A DNA stretch of 64,000 nt from Streptomyces sp. NRRL WC-3626 (GTDB taxonomy: Bacteria; Actinomycetota; Actinomycetes; Streptomycetales; Streptomycetaceae). The position numbers and the translations under genes are program-made. The stretch spans positions 186,001 to 250,000 of the forward strand of contig NZ_JOCA01000006.1 of the NCBI RefSeq assembly GCF_000718785.1, read 5' to 3'. Positions 45,643 through 54,542 of this stretch are shown piece after piece (the stretch's first letter is position 1; every line of letters starts with the position of its first letter). The notes under the pieces were generated by a model. It worked only from the letters and a program-made list of their open reading frames with translations, had not been told where the DNA came from and searched no databases.

Positions 45643-45918
45643 GTGGACAAGAAGAACGCCCTGCGCGCCGGCGCCCTGGCAGCCGGTACGACGCTGATGA
45701 TGCTGCTCATGTCGTCCCCCGCGCTCGCGCTCACCCGCGACGACGGCGACGACCCCGGCACGGGCCTGAGCGTCGTCGAGACGCTGGGCCTCTACGTCCT
45801 GGCCCCGATCGCGTTGTTCCTGCTCATCGCAGGCCTGGTGATGATCGGCGACAAGACGCACAACAAGAAGGACCCGACCAGCTCCAACATCACGACCAAG
45901 GCCGAAGCCAAGGCCTGA
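45643..45918 (+). CDS. Small membrane protein, conserved in Streptomyces
   Basis: A 91-residue protein. A signal-like hydrophobic segment (AGALAAGTTLMMLLMSSPALALT) is followed by an acidic loop (RDDGDDPGTG), a second span (LGLYVLAPIALFLLIAGLVMI) and a Lys-rich cytoplasmic tail. The function is unknown. The start at 45643 is chosen from the TAnnnT box; GTG at 45637 would add two residues. It stands alone between malQ and a convergent MarR gene. Confidence 0.75.
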   Translation: MDKKNALRAGALAAGTTLMMLLMSSPALALTRDDGDDPGTGLSVVETLGLYVLAPIALFLLIAGLVMIGDKTHNKKDPTSSNITTKAEAKA

Positions 45919-45960
45919 TCCGGGGCAGGCCGCCCGCGAGCGGCCGCCACGCACCTCCAC

Positions 45961-46021
45961 GAGGGCGCCGACCCTGTCGTACGTACGCGCGTCAGCCGTA
46001 CGGGACGAGGGCGGCGCCCTC
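45961..46021. terminator. Long imperfect hairpin between convergent genes
   Basis: GAGGGCGCCG (45961-45970) pairs perfectly with CGGCGCCCTC (46012-46021); inside, GTACG and CGTAC add a second stem. It lies between the small membrane gene and the convergent MarR gene. It is probably a bidirectional terminator, though the loop is long. Confidence 0.5.
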
Positions 46022-46102
46022 GGTGCGTCCACCGCGGACCCGGCGCCGTCGGACGACGCCGCCCGGTGGGCGCCGGCCGTGCCACGGCCGAGGAGCGGGC
46101 GG

Positions 46103-46612
46103 CTACCTCTCCGTCGCCGCCAGCAGCTCCCGCAGGAGACCGGCGAGTTGTGCCGACCGGTCCCCGTCCAGGGCGGAGAGTGCCTCGGTCTGGGCGGCGA
46201 GGCCCGCGCCGGCCGCCGCGTCGATCAGCCTCAGGCCCGCCTCGGTGAGCGTGACCTGGAGGCCGCGGCGGTCGTGGGGGTCGGGGGAGCGGCGGAGCAG
46301 TCCCGCACGCTCCAGTTTGTCGAGGCGGCCGGTCATCCCGCCGGTCGTCAGCATCAGCGTGGCCGACAGCGCCCGCGGGGAGAGCGTGTGGGGCTCCCCC
46401 GTGCGGCGCAGCGCGGCGAGGACGTCGAACTCCCCCCGCGAGATCCCGTACGTGGCGTACACCGCCTCCATCCGGTCACCCATCGCGCGCGCGAGCCGGA
46501 ACACCCGCCCGAAGACCTCCATACCGGCGGTGTCGAGATCGGGCCTGACCTGGGCCCATGCCTCGACGACCGCGTCGACGGCGTCCCGGGGGCGCTGCTC
46601 GGGGGTGTTCAT
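46103..46612 (-). CDS. MarR-family transcriptional regulator
   Basis: A 169-residue MarR protein. ATYGISRGEFDVLAALRRTG starts the winged-helix domain and LMLTTGGMTGRLDKLERAGL is the recognition helix, with the wing DPHDRRGLQVTLTEAG. It is divergent from the sugar dehydrogenase gene and may regulate itself, that gene or a distant one. ATG at 46612 is preferred to the 46651 alternative because the family usually starts near MNTPEQR-like residues. No ribosome-binding site is strong. Confidence 0.88.
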   Translation of the reverse strand: MNTPEQRPRDAVDAVVEAWAQVRPDLDTAGMEVFGRVFRLARAMGDRMEAVYATYGISRGEFDVLAALRRTGEPHTLSPRALSATLMLTTGGMTGRLDKLERAGLLRRSPDPHDRRGLQVTLTEAGLRLIDAAAGAGLAAQTEALSALDGDRSAQLAGLLRELLAATER

Positions 46613-46767
46613 GACCTGGAGTATCCGTCCGGCACTGATCGCCCGCAACAAAGTAGCTCGCCGGTAAGCGACCGGGTGACGGCCCGTCGGCCGGGCGTAT
46701 CGTTCGCGCCACCTGGGGCCAAAGTGGCGCGTTCAACCATTGCCGCTTCGTGGGGCCACGCGCAGCC

Positions 46768-46789
46768 TGGGAGCGCGGGAGCGCTCCCA
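46768..46789. promoter_or_regulatory. CebR-like operator with an extra half-site
   Basis: CGGGAGCGCTCCCA (46776-46789) matches the CebR cellulose-regulon operator TGGGAGCGCTCCCA at 13 of 14 positions. A further half-site TGGGAGCG (46768-46775) abuts it. It lies 93 bases before the CBM2 dehydrogenase start codon. It suggests that gene is repressed by CebR and induced by cellobiose or cello-oligosaccharides; CebR itself is not in the window. Confidence 0.75.
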
Positions 46790-46881
46790 CCCCGTCGACG
46801 CGATCGATCGCGCTCCTCCCGAACAGCGCACCAGCACCAGAACACCCCCGCCGTGCAAGCGTCCACGTTTCCGGAGCCGAC

Positions 46882-48402
46882 ATGCCACGACGCCGCTGGA
46901 CCGGTCCCCTCCTGCTGGCCCTCCTGCTCACCGCCCTCGCCCCGCTGCCCGCGGCGGCGGACACCGCGCCGTCCCGTACCGGGACGGCCGAGGCCGTTCC
47001 CCTCCCCTCGATCAGCGCGACCACCACCCAGGTCGCCTCCGGGCTGAGACGGCCCACCGCCATCGCCGCCCCCGACGACGGCACGGACCGGCTGTTCATC
47101 ACCCAGAAGTCCGGCAGCGTCCGCGTCTACGACCCCGACACCGGCCTGGCGCAGACCCCGCTGCTCGACATCACCTCCGCCGTCGACGAGTCCGGCAACG
47201 AGCGCGGCCTCCTCGGCATCGCCGTCCCGCCCGACTTCGCCGACAGCCAGGACCTGTACCTGGCGTACACGGCGCTGCCCGACGCCGCCGTCACCGTCGC
47301 CCGCTACCGGCTCGACGAGTCCCGCCTCGAGCCCCTGCTCTCCCAGCCGCACGCCGAGTTCAGCAACCACAACGGCGGCCAGCTCGCCTTCGGCCCCGAC
47401 GGCAACCTGTACTGGAGCATCGGCGACGGCGGCAGCGCCGGCGACCCCTTCCGCTCCGGACAGCGGCTGGACACCCTGCTCGGCAAGATCATGCGGATCG
47501 ACGTGAGCCGTACCTGCGGCACGCTGCCGTACTGCGTCCCCGCCGACAACCCGTTCGTCGGCACCCCCGGCGCCCGCGGGGAGATCTGGCTGTACGGGCT
47601 GCGCAACCCGTGGCGGTTCTCCTTCGACCAAGCCGACGGCTCGATGTGGATCGGCGACGTCGGCCAGGGCCGCTGGGAGGAGATCGACCATCTCGCTCCC
47701 GGCCGGGGCGGGCTGAATCTCGGCTGGTCCTGCTACGAGGGCCTGGAGAAGTTCCAGGGCGGCGACTGCGTGCCCGGTGAGCGCTACACCGAGCCCGTCT
47801 TCACCTACTCCCCCTACACCGGCGGCTGTTCGGTCATCGGCGGCCATGTCTACCGCGGCCGGGACCACGCGGGCCTGGTCGGCGGCACCTACATCGCCAC
47901 CGACTACTGCTCGTCCACCGTCTGGGCGCTGCGCCCCGACGGCAGCGGCGGCTACGAGCAGGCCGAGATCGGTGAGATGCCCACCCAGGTGACGTCGATC
48001 GGCACGACCGCCGACGGCGAGTTCTACGTCGTCAACGACCTGCCCGGCGGCCTGCACAAGGTGTCCTTCGCCCAGGAGGAGCCCACCTGCCGGGTGGACC
48101 GGGCGGTGACCGCGTGGGGCACCGGCATGACGGTCGATCTCACCGTCACCAACACCGGCGACACCCCGGTGAACGGCTGGACCCTCGAGTTCTCCCTCGC
48201 CCTCGGCCAGACCGTCGTCTCCGACTGGAACACCACCCTGACCCAGGGAAGCAACACGATCACGGCGGTCAACGCCCCGCACAACGCCACGATCGCCCCC
48301 GGCGCGAGCGTCACCCTCGGCTACCTCACCGGCAACACCGGCGACGCCACACCACCGGCACGGTTCATGCTCAACGGCGACGCCTGCGCGGTGGGCCGCT
48401 GA
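46882..48402 (+). CDS. Secreted PQQ-type glucose/sorbosone dehydrogenase with CBM2
   Basis: A 506-residue secreted protein. After a signal peptide (GPLLLALLLTALAPLPAAA) comes a six-bladed beta-propeller of the GSDH family: FITQKSGSVRVYDPDTG, ERGLLGIAVPPDF, NHNGGQLAFGPDGNLYWSIG and LRNPWRFSFDQADGSMWIGD are its signature blades, normally binding PQQ and calcium. Residues about 405-506 form a CBM2 cellulose-binding domain (CRVDRAVTAWGTGMTVDLTV, GWTLEFSLALGQ). It may oxidise sugars at the cellulose surface, possibly feeding electrons or peroxide to polysaccharide monooxygenases. A CebR-like operator lies upstream. ATG at 46882. Confidence 0.88.
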   Translation: MPRRRWTGPLLLALLLTALAPLPAAADTAPSRTGTAEAVPLPSISATTTQVASGLRRPTAIAAPDDGTDRLFITQKSGSVRVYDPDTGLAQTPLLDITSAVDESGNERGLLGIAVPPDFADSQDLYLAYTALPDAAVTVARYRLDESRLEPLLSQPHAEFSNHNGGQLAFGPDGNLYWSIGDGGSAGDPFRSGQRLDTLLGKIMRIDVSRTCGTLPYCVPADNPFVGTPGARGEIWLYGLRNPWRFSFDQADGSMWIGDVGQGRWEEIDHLAPGRGGLNLGWSCYEGLEKFQGGDCVPGERYTEPVFTYSPYTGGCSVIGGHVYRGRDHAGLVGGTYIATDYCSSTVWALRPDGSGGYEQAEIGEMPTQVTSIGTTADGEFYVVNDLPGGLHKVSFAQEEPTCRVDRAVTAWGTGMTVDLTVTNTGDTPVNGWTLEFSLALGQTVVSDWNTTLTQGSNTITAVNAPHNATIAPGASVTLGYLTGNTGDATPPARFMLNGDACAVGR

Positions 48403-48407
48403 ACAGC

Positions 48408-48446
48408 CGTCAGGGGCGCCGGAAGAGGACTCCGGCGCCCCTGACG
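48408..48446. terminator. Strong bidirectional terminator
   Basis: CGTCAGGGGCGCCGGA (48408-48423) and TCCGGCGCCCCTGACG (48431-48446) form a perfect 16-bp stem with a 7-base loop between the convergent dehydrogenase and pepN genes. Confidence 0.9.
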
Positions 48447-48455
48447 TACGTACCG

Positions 48456-51035
48456 CTAGGAGGCCGCCGCGTCCGCCGCCTGGGCGCGCAGGGCGCGTTC
48501 CACTCCGGCGCGGGACTCCGAGACCAGGCGGCGCAGGGCCGCGTTGGGCTCGGCGGACGTCAGCCAGGCGTCCGTCCTGTCGAGGGTCTCGCCGAAGACC
48601 TGGACCGCCGGGTACAGGCCGACCGCGATCTGCTGGGCCATCTCGTGCGAGCGGGAGGCCCACACGTCCGCCAGGACCTCGAAGTACCGGTCCGTGTACG
48701 GCGCCAGCAGTTCCCGCTGGTCGGTCTGGACGAAGCCGGCGATGACCGCCTCCTGGACGGCGTTCGGCAGCTTGTCGGACTCCACGACCGAGGCCCACGC
48801 CTCCGCCTTGGCCTCCTCCGTCGGCCGGGCCGCACGGGCGGTCGCGGCGTGCCGCTCACCGGCCGCCGTCCGGTCCCGCTCGTACTCGCCCGCGATCTCC
48901 GTCTCGTCGAACCGGCCCACCGCCGCCAGCCGCTGCACGAACGACCAGCGCAGCTCCGTGTCCACGGCCAGGCCCTCGACGGTCTGCGTGCCGGCCAGCA
49001 GCGCCTCCAGCAGGTCCAGCTGCTCCGGCGTACGGGCCGTCGCCGCGAACGCCCGCGCCCACGCCAGCTGGTGGTCGCTCGCCGCCTCGGCGGACCGCAG
49101 ATGGGCCAGCGTGGCGTCCGTCCAGCGGGCCAGCAGGGCCTCACGGGAAGCCGGGGCGGCGTACAGGTCGACGGCCAGCTTCACCTGGCGGTGCAGCGAC
49201 TGCACGACACCGATGTCGGACTCCTTGCCGATGCCCGACAGCACCAGGGACAGGTAGTCGCGGGCGGCGAGTTCCGCGTCCCGGGTCATGTCCCAGGCGG
49301 AGGCCCAGCACAGGGCGCGCGGCAGCGACTCCGCGAAGTCGCCCAGGTGCTCGGTGACGAACGCGAGGGAGGCCTCGTCCAGGCGGACCTTGGCGTACGA
49401 GAGGTCGTCGTCGTTGAGCAGGACGACCGCGGGACGGCGCTTTCCGGCCAGCTGCGGTACGGCGGTCAGTTCGCCGTCGACGTCCAGCTCGACCCGGTCG
49501 CCGCGCACCAGCTTGCCGGTCGCCCCGTCGAGGTCGTACAGGCCGATCGCGATGCGGTGCGGACGCAGTGTCGGCTCGCCCTTCGCGCCGGCCGGGAGCG
49601 CGGGGGCCTCCTGGCGGACGGCGAACGAGGTGATGACGCCGTCGGCGCCCGTCTCGATCTCGGGGCGCAGGACGTTGATGCCGGCCGTCTCCAGCCACTG
49701 CTTCGACCACGACCTCAGATCGCGGCCCGAGGTCTCCTCCAGCGCGCCGAGCAGGTCGGACAGGCGCGTGTTGCCGTACGCGTGGCGCTTGAAGTACGCC
49801 TGCACGCCCCGGAAGAACGCGTCCTCACCGACGTACGCGACGAGCTGCTTCAGCACGGACGCGCCCTTGGCGTACGTGATGCCGTCGAAGTTGACGAGCA
49901 CGTCGTCCAGGTCGCGGATGTCCGCCATGATCGGGTGCGTGGACGGCAGCTGGTCCTGGCGGTAGGCCCAGGTCTTCATCTGGTTCGCGAACGTCGTCCA
50001 CGAGTGCGGCCACTTCGAGCCGGGGGCGGCGGCCTGGCAGGCGGCCTCCGCGTAGGTGGCGAACGACTCGTTCAGCCACAGGTCGTTCCACCACTCCATG
50101 GTGACCAGGTCGCCGAACCACATGTGGGCGAGCTCGTGCAGGATCGTGGAGGCCCGCACCTCGTACGCGGCGTCCGTCACCTTCGAACGGAACACGTACT
50201 GGTCGCGGATGGTGACCGCGCCCGCGTTCTCCATCGCGCCCGCGTTGAACTCCGGCACGAACAGCTGGTCGTACTTGGCGAACGGGTACGCGTAGTCGAA
50301 CTTCTCCTGGAACCAGTCGAAGCCCTGCCGGGTGACCTCGAAGATCGCGTCGGAGTCCAGGTACTCGGCCAGCGAGGGGCGGCAGTAGATGCCGAGCGGG
50401 ACGGACTGGCCGTCCTTCTCGTACACACTGTGCACGGAGTGGTACGGGCCGACGATCAGCGCCGTGATGTACGACGAGATACGCGGGGTCGGCTCGAACT
50501 CCCAGACGTTGTCCTTCGGTTCGGGGGTCGGCGAGTTGGAGACGACCGTCCAGCCCTCCGGGGCCTTCACGGTGAACCGGAACGTCGCCTTGAGGTCGGG
50601 CTGTTCGAAGCTCGCGAAGACACGGCGGGCGTCCGGCACCTCGAACTGGGTGTACAGGTAGGCCTGGTCGTCGACCGGGTCGACGAACCGGTGCAGACCC
50701 TCACCGGTGTTGGTGTACGCGCAGTCGGCGCTCACCCGCAGCACGTTGCGGCCCTTCAGCAGGCCGGGCAGGGCGATGCGGGAGTCCGCGAAGACCTCGG
50801 CCGGATCGAGGGAGTCCCCGTTGAGGGTCACCTCGTGCACGGCGGGCGCCACCAGATCGATGAACGACTCCGCGCCGTCACCGTCCTCGGCGACGTCGAA
50901 GCGCACCGTGGTCACGGACCGGTAGGTGCCGCCCTCCTGCGCGCCGGAGAGGTCGAGATCGATCTCGTACGAGTCAACGGTCAGCAGCTTCGCCCGCTGC
51001 CGCGCCTCTTCGCGAGTCAGGTTTGTGCCAGGCAC
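48456..51035 (-). CDS. pepN: Aminopeptidase N (first paralogue)
   Basis: An 859-residue M1 metallopeptidase that removes N-terminal residues from peptides in the cytoplasm. GAMENAGAVTIRD is the exopeptidase motif that fixes the substrate amino group; HELAHMWFGDLVTMEWWNDL gives the HExxH zinc site (around residue 300) and the third ligand Glu lies in LNESFATYAE. The C-terminal ERAP1-like helical domain is complete. GTG at 51035 is preceded by GAGGAG at good spacing, and the start VPGTNLTREEARQRA aligns with that of the second paralogue. No signal peptide. Confidence 0.95.
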   Translation of the reverse strand: MPGTNLTREEARQRAKLLTVDSYEIDLDLSGAQEGGTYRSVTTVRFDVAEDGDGAESFIDLVAPAVHEVTLNGDSLDPAEVFADSRIALPGLLKGRNVLRVSADCAYTNTGEGLHRFVDPVDDQAYLYTQFEVPDARRVFASFEQPDLKATFRFTVKAPEGWTVVSNSPTPEPKDNVWEFEPTPRISSYITALIVGPYHSVHSVYEKDGQSVPLGIYCRPSLAEYLDSDAIFEVTRQGFDWFQEKFDYAYPFAKYDQLFVPEFNAGAMENAGAVTIRDQYVFRSKVTDAAYEVRASTILHELAHMWFGDLVTMEWWNDLWLNESFATYAEAACQAAAPGSKWPHSWTTFANQMKTWAYRQDQLPSTHPIMADIRDLDDVLVNFDGITYAKGASVLKQLVAYVGEDAFFRGVQAYFKRHAYGNTRLSDLLGALEETSGRDLRSWSKQWLETAGINVLRPEIETGADGVITSFAVRQEAPALPAGAKGEPTLRPHRIAIGLYDLDGATGKLVRGDRVELDVDGELTAVPQLAGKRRPAVVLLNDDDLSYAKVRLDEASLAFVTEHLGDFAESLPRALCWASAWDMTRDAELAARDYLSLVLSGIGKESDIGVVQSLHRQVKLAVDLYAAPASREALLARWTDATLAHLRSAEAASDHQLAWARAFAATARTPEQLDLLEALLAGTQTVEGLAVDTELRWSFVQRLAAVGRFDETEIAGEYERDRTAAGERHAATARAARPTEEAKAEAWASVVESDKLPNAVQEAVIAGFVQTDQRELLAPYTDRYFEVLADVWASRSHEMAQQIAVGLYPAVQVFGETLDRTDAWLTSAEPNAALRRLVSESRAGVERALRAQAADAAAS

Positions 51036-51212
51036 GCGGTCATCTCCTCGATATGTGTGGGTTGCGCCATCCTTCCACGCGACCTCGCGCCGAGGCGATG
51101 ACCGAGCCGGATCATGGGGATACCCCTGTGTCACCCGGCCGCTGGGCGCGGGGCGGGCTCGACGTCCGAAACCCGCCAGCGGCCGCGGCGGGCGGGAGCG
51201 AGCCTGGGGGAC

Positions 51213-51689
51213 ATGCCGATCCACACCGCACGACCCGTCCCCCCGGCCGTCCGCGAGGAGCTGCTACGCCTCGACGACGCCGGCCGCCCGGCCGTCCCCC
51301 GCACCGACGACGAGGGCGGCGCCCCGCTCCGCTGCTGTCTGCGGCGCAGCCGCCCGGGAGAGCGCGTCGCCCTCGTCTCCTACGCGCCCCTGCGCCGCTG
51401 GGCGGCGCGGACGGGCGCGGACCCCGGCGCCTACGACGAACAGGGCCCCGTCTTCCTCCACGCCGGGGAGTGCGCGGGCGCGGAGGGCACGGACCTCCCC
51501 TTCACCCACGCCCACCGCACACTGCGCCGCTACTCCGCCGACGGCCGCATCCTCGGCGGGCGGCTCGTCGAGGCACCGGAGGACTTCGCACCCGCCCTCA
51601 CCGAGGCCTTCACCGACCCCGAGGTCGCACTGGTGCACGTGAGGGCCGTGGAGTACGGCTGCTTCCTCTACGAGGTGCGCCGGGACTGA
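51213..51689 (+). CDS. DUF1203-family protein
   Basis: A 158-residue soluble protein matching the DUF1203 pattern: CLRRSRPGERVALVSYAPL, GPVFLHAGECAGAEG, FRRYS-like LRRYSADGRILGGRLVE and VALVHVRAVEYGCFLYEV. The family has no known function. ATG at 51213 is preceded by a G-run (CTGGGGG) five bases upstream and the family start is near this position. It is divergent from pepN and convergent with asd. Confidence 0.8.
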   Translation: MPIHTARPVPPAVREELLRLDDAGRPAVPRTDDEGGAPLRCCLRRSRPGERVALVSYAPLRRWAARTGADPGAYDEQGPVFLHAGECAGAEGTDLPFTHAHRTLRRYSADGRILGGRLVEAPEDFAPALTEAFTDPEVALVHVRAVEYGCFLYEVRRD

Positions 51690-51705
51690 ACCGTCCCCCT
51701 GCCGT

Positions 51706-51748
51706 ACGACGAAGAGGCGGGCCCCCGGTCGCCCGCCGCTCGCGTCGT
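51706..51748. terminator. Bidirectional terminator between DUF1203 gene and asd
   Basis: An inner stem GGCGGGC (51716-51722) with GCCCGCC (51731-51737) and an outer stem ACGACG (51706-51711) with CGTCGT (51743-51748), separated by small internal loops, lie between the two convergent stop codons. Confidence 0.6.
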
Positions 51749-51753
51749 GGGGG

Positions 51754-53081
<1,328 letters not shown>

Positions 53082-53621
53082 GTGCTGCGCGGAAGGAGCC
53101 GGCGCGGCCGGGGGCCGTCGTACACCGCGGTGGACGACGACCCGCTGGACGCGGCGCAGGAACGCCGGGTGCGGGCGGTGCTCGCGCTCGGCGGGGTGCC
53201 GCAGGCGGACCTGCCGGACGGGGTGCAGCAGGTCCGGCTGCGGCTGCTGGAACGCGCGGCGAGCGGGCGGGAGGCACCGCGGGACGTCTCGGCGTGGGTG
53301 GCCGTGGTCGCCTCCAACCTCGCCATGGACTGGCACCGGGCCAAACGCCGCCAGGAGCGGATCGGGGAGCGCCTCGCGTCGCTCCGCCCGGCTCAGGCCC
53401 CTTCCGGCGAGGAGACCAGCGTGCTCTCCCTCGCCGTCGCCCGCGGCCTGGACGAGCTGCCCGACGCACAGCGCCAGGTGGTCGTGCTGCGCTTCTACGC
53501 CGACCTGCCGGTCCGGTCCATCGCCGAGCAGCTCGGCGTCCCGGAGGGCACGGTCAAGAGCCGCCTGCACACGGCGGTACGCGCCCTGCGCACCCGCCTG
53601 CACGAGGACGAGGTGGTCTGA
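53082..53621 (+). CDS. ECF RNA polymerase sigma factor
   Basis: A 179-residue ECF sigma factor. Region 2 includes AWVAVVASNLAMDWHRAKRRQERIG (-10 recognition) and region 4 LPDAQRQVVVLRFYADLPVRSIAEQLGVPEGTVKSRLHTAV (-35 recognition helix-turn-helix). The N-terminus is Arg-rich and variable. GTG at 53082 follows GAGGGGGG by about 7 bases. The next gene, one base downstream, encodes a single-span protein likely to be its regulator. The signal is unknown. Confidence 0.92.
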   Translation: MLRGRSRRGRGPSYTAVDDDPLDAAQERRVRAVLALGGVPQADLPDGVQQVRLRLLERAASGREAPRDVSAWVAVVASNLAMDWHRAKRRQERIGERLASLRPAQAPSGEETSVLSLAVARGLDELPDAQRQVVVLRFYADLPVRSIAEQLGVPEGTVKSRLHTAVRALRTRLHEDEVV

Positions 53622-53622
53622 C

Positions 53623-54477
53623 ATGCCATCCCACGACGAACACCACGCCCCCGACCACGAGGCCGACGCCCCGACGCCCGCCGGCCAGGGGGCGGGCGCG
53701 TCCGGAACCCGTGACGGCGGGGTGGACGTGCTGATGGCCGTTCTGCTCGACGAACCGTTGTCCGCGCAGGGCCGGGAGGATCCCGCGGTCGTGGCGGCGC
53801 ATCGGGCGGCCGCCGCCGATGTCGCCGTGCTGCGGGAGCGGCTCGGGCTGATCGGGGACGCCCTCGCCGCGCCCGCGGAGCCGGGCGTGCCGGCGGGGCG
53901 CGACGAGGCCGGGGGCGAGGTCCGGGAGCGGGTGGCCCCCCGGGCCGCGGTGCGGGGCGGGCGGCGGGCCGGGCCGGGGGCCGGCTCCCGCGGGCCCCGT
54001 CGCGGGCGGCCCGCGCGGGTCGCGCTCGGGGTGCTGGTCGCCGCCGTCGCCGCCACCGTCGTCGCCGGCATGGGGTGGCTCGTGGCGCAGCCGGGGGGTG
54101 TGTCCGGGGCGTCGGACAGTGGTACCGCCGCTCAGGCGGACTCCAAGGAGGCCGCCGGTGTCGCCTTCGGCAGCCCCCGCTATCTCGCCTGCGCCCGGCT
54201 CGTCGCCGAGGGCACCGTGCTCGCGGTGGAGCGGATGGCCGGTGCCGAGCGGGTCACGCTGTCGGCGGGCCGCTACTACAAGGGCGAGGGCGAGATCGTG
54301 TTCCTGCGGGACCCCGCCGCGGGTGCCCCGCTGCACGAGGGCGACCTCGTGATGGTCGGGATGCCCGCCGGCGGGCAGTACCCCGACGCGGTGATCGTCG
54401 GGGAGGCGGACATCGCCCGCGAGCGGCCCCGGATCATCGCCGCGCTCCCCGAGGCCCGCACCCTCACCTGCGGCTGA
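53623..54477 (+). CDS. Single-span membrane protein, candidate anti-sigma factor
   Basis: A 284-residue protein with a cytoplasmic N-terminus of about 130 residues containing a helical stretch (MAVLLDEPLSAQGREDPAVV to ERLGLIGDALA), an Arg/Gly-rich positive segment, one span (VALGVLVAAVAATVVAGMGWL, about 131-152) and an exported domain of 120 residues with Cys in YLACARL and LTCG. The layout fits an ECF anti-sigma factor, but the zinc HxxxCxxC motif of ZAS proteins is missing. Its ATG is one base after the sigma gene stop, so they are co-translated. Confidence 0.75.
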   Translation: MPSHDEHHAPDHEADAPTPAGQGAGASGTRDGGVDVLMAVLLDEPLSAQGREDPAVVAAHRAAAADVAVLRERLGLIGDALAAPAEPGVPAGRDEAGGEVRERVAPRAAVRGGRRAGPGAGSRGPRRGRPARVALGVLVAAVAATVVAGMGWLVAQPGGVSGASDSGTAAQADSKEAAGVAFGSPRYLACARLVAEGTVLAVERMAGAERVTLSAGRYYKGEGEIVFLRDPAAGAPLHEGDLVMVGMPAGGQYPDAVIVGEADIARERPRIIAALPEARTLTCG

Positions 54478-54490
54478 GGACGAGGAGGAC

Positions 54491-54526
54491 GAAGGGGCGG
54501 GCGCCCGTACGGACGCCCGCCCCTTC
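54491..54526. terminator. Bidirectional terminator after the anti-sigma-like gene
   Basis: GAAGGGGCGGGCG (54491-54503) and CGCCCGCCCCTTC (54514-54526) form a perfect 13-bp stem with a 10-base loop between convergent stop codons. Confidence 0.88.
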
Positions 54527-54542
54527 CCGGATCACCGGCCCG

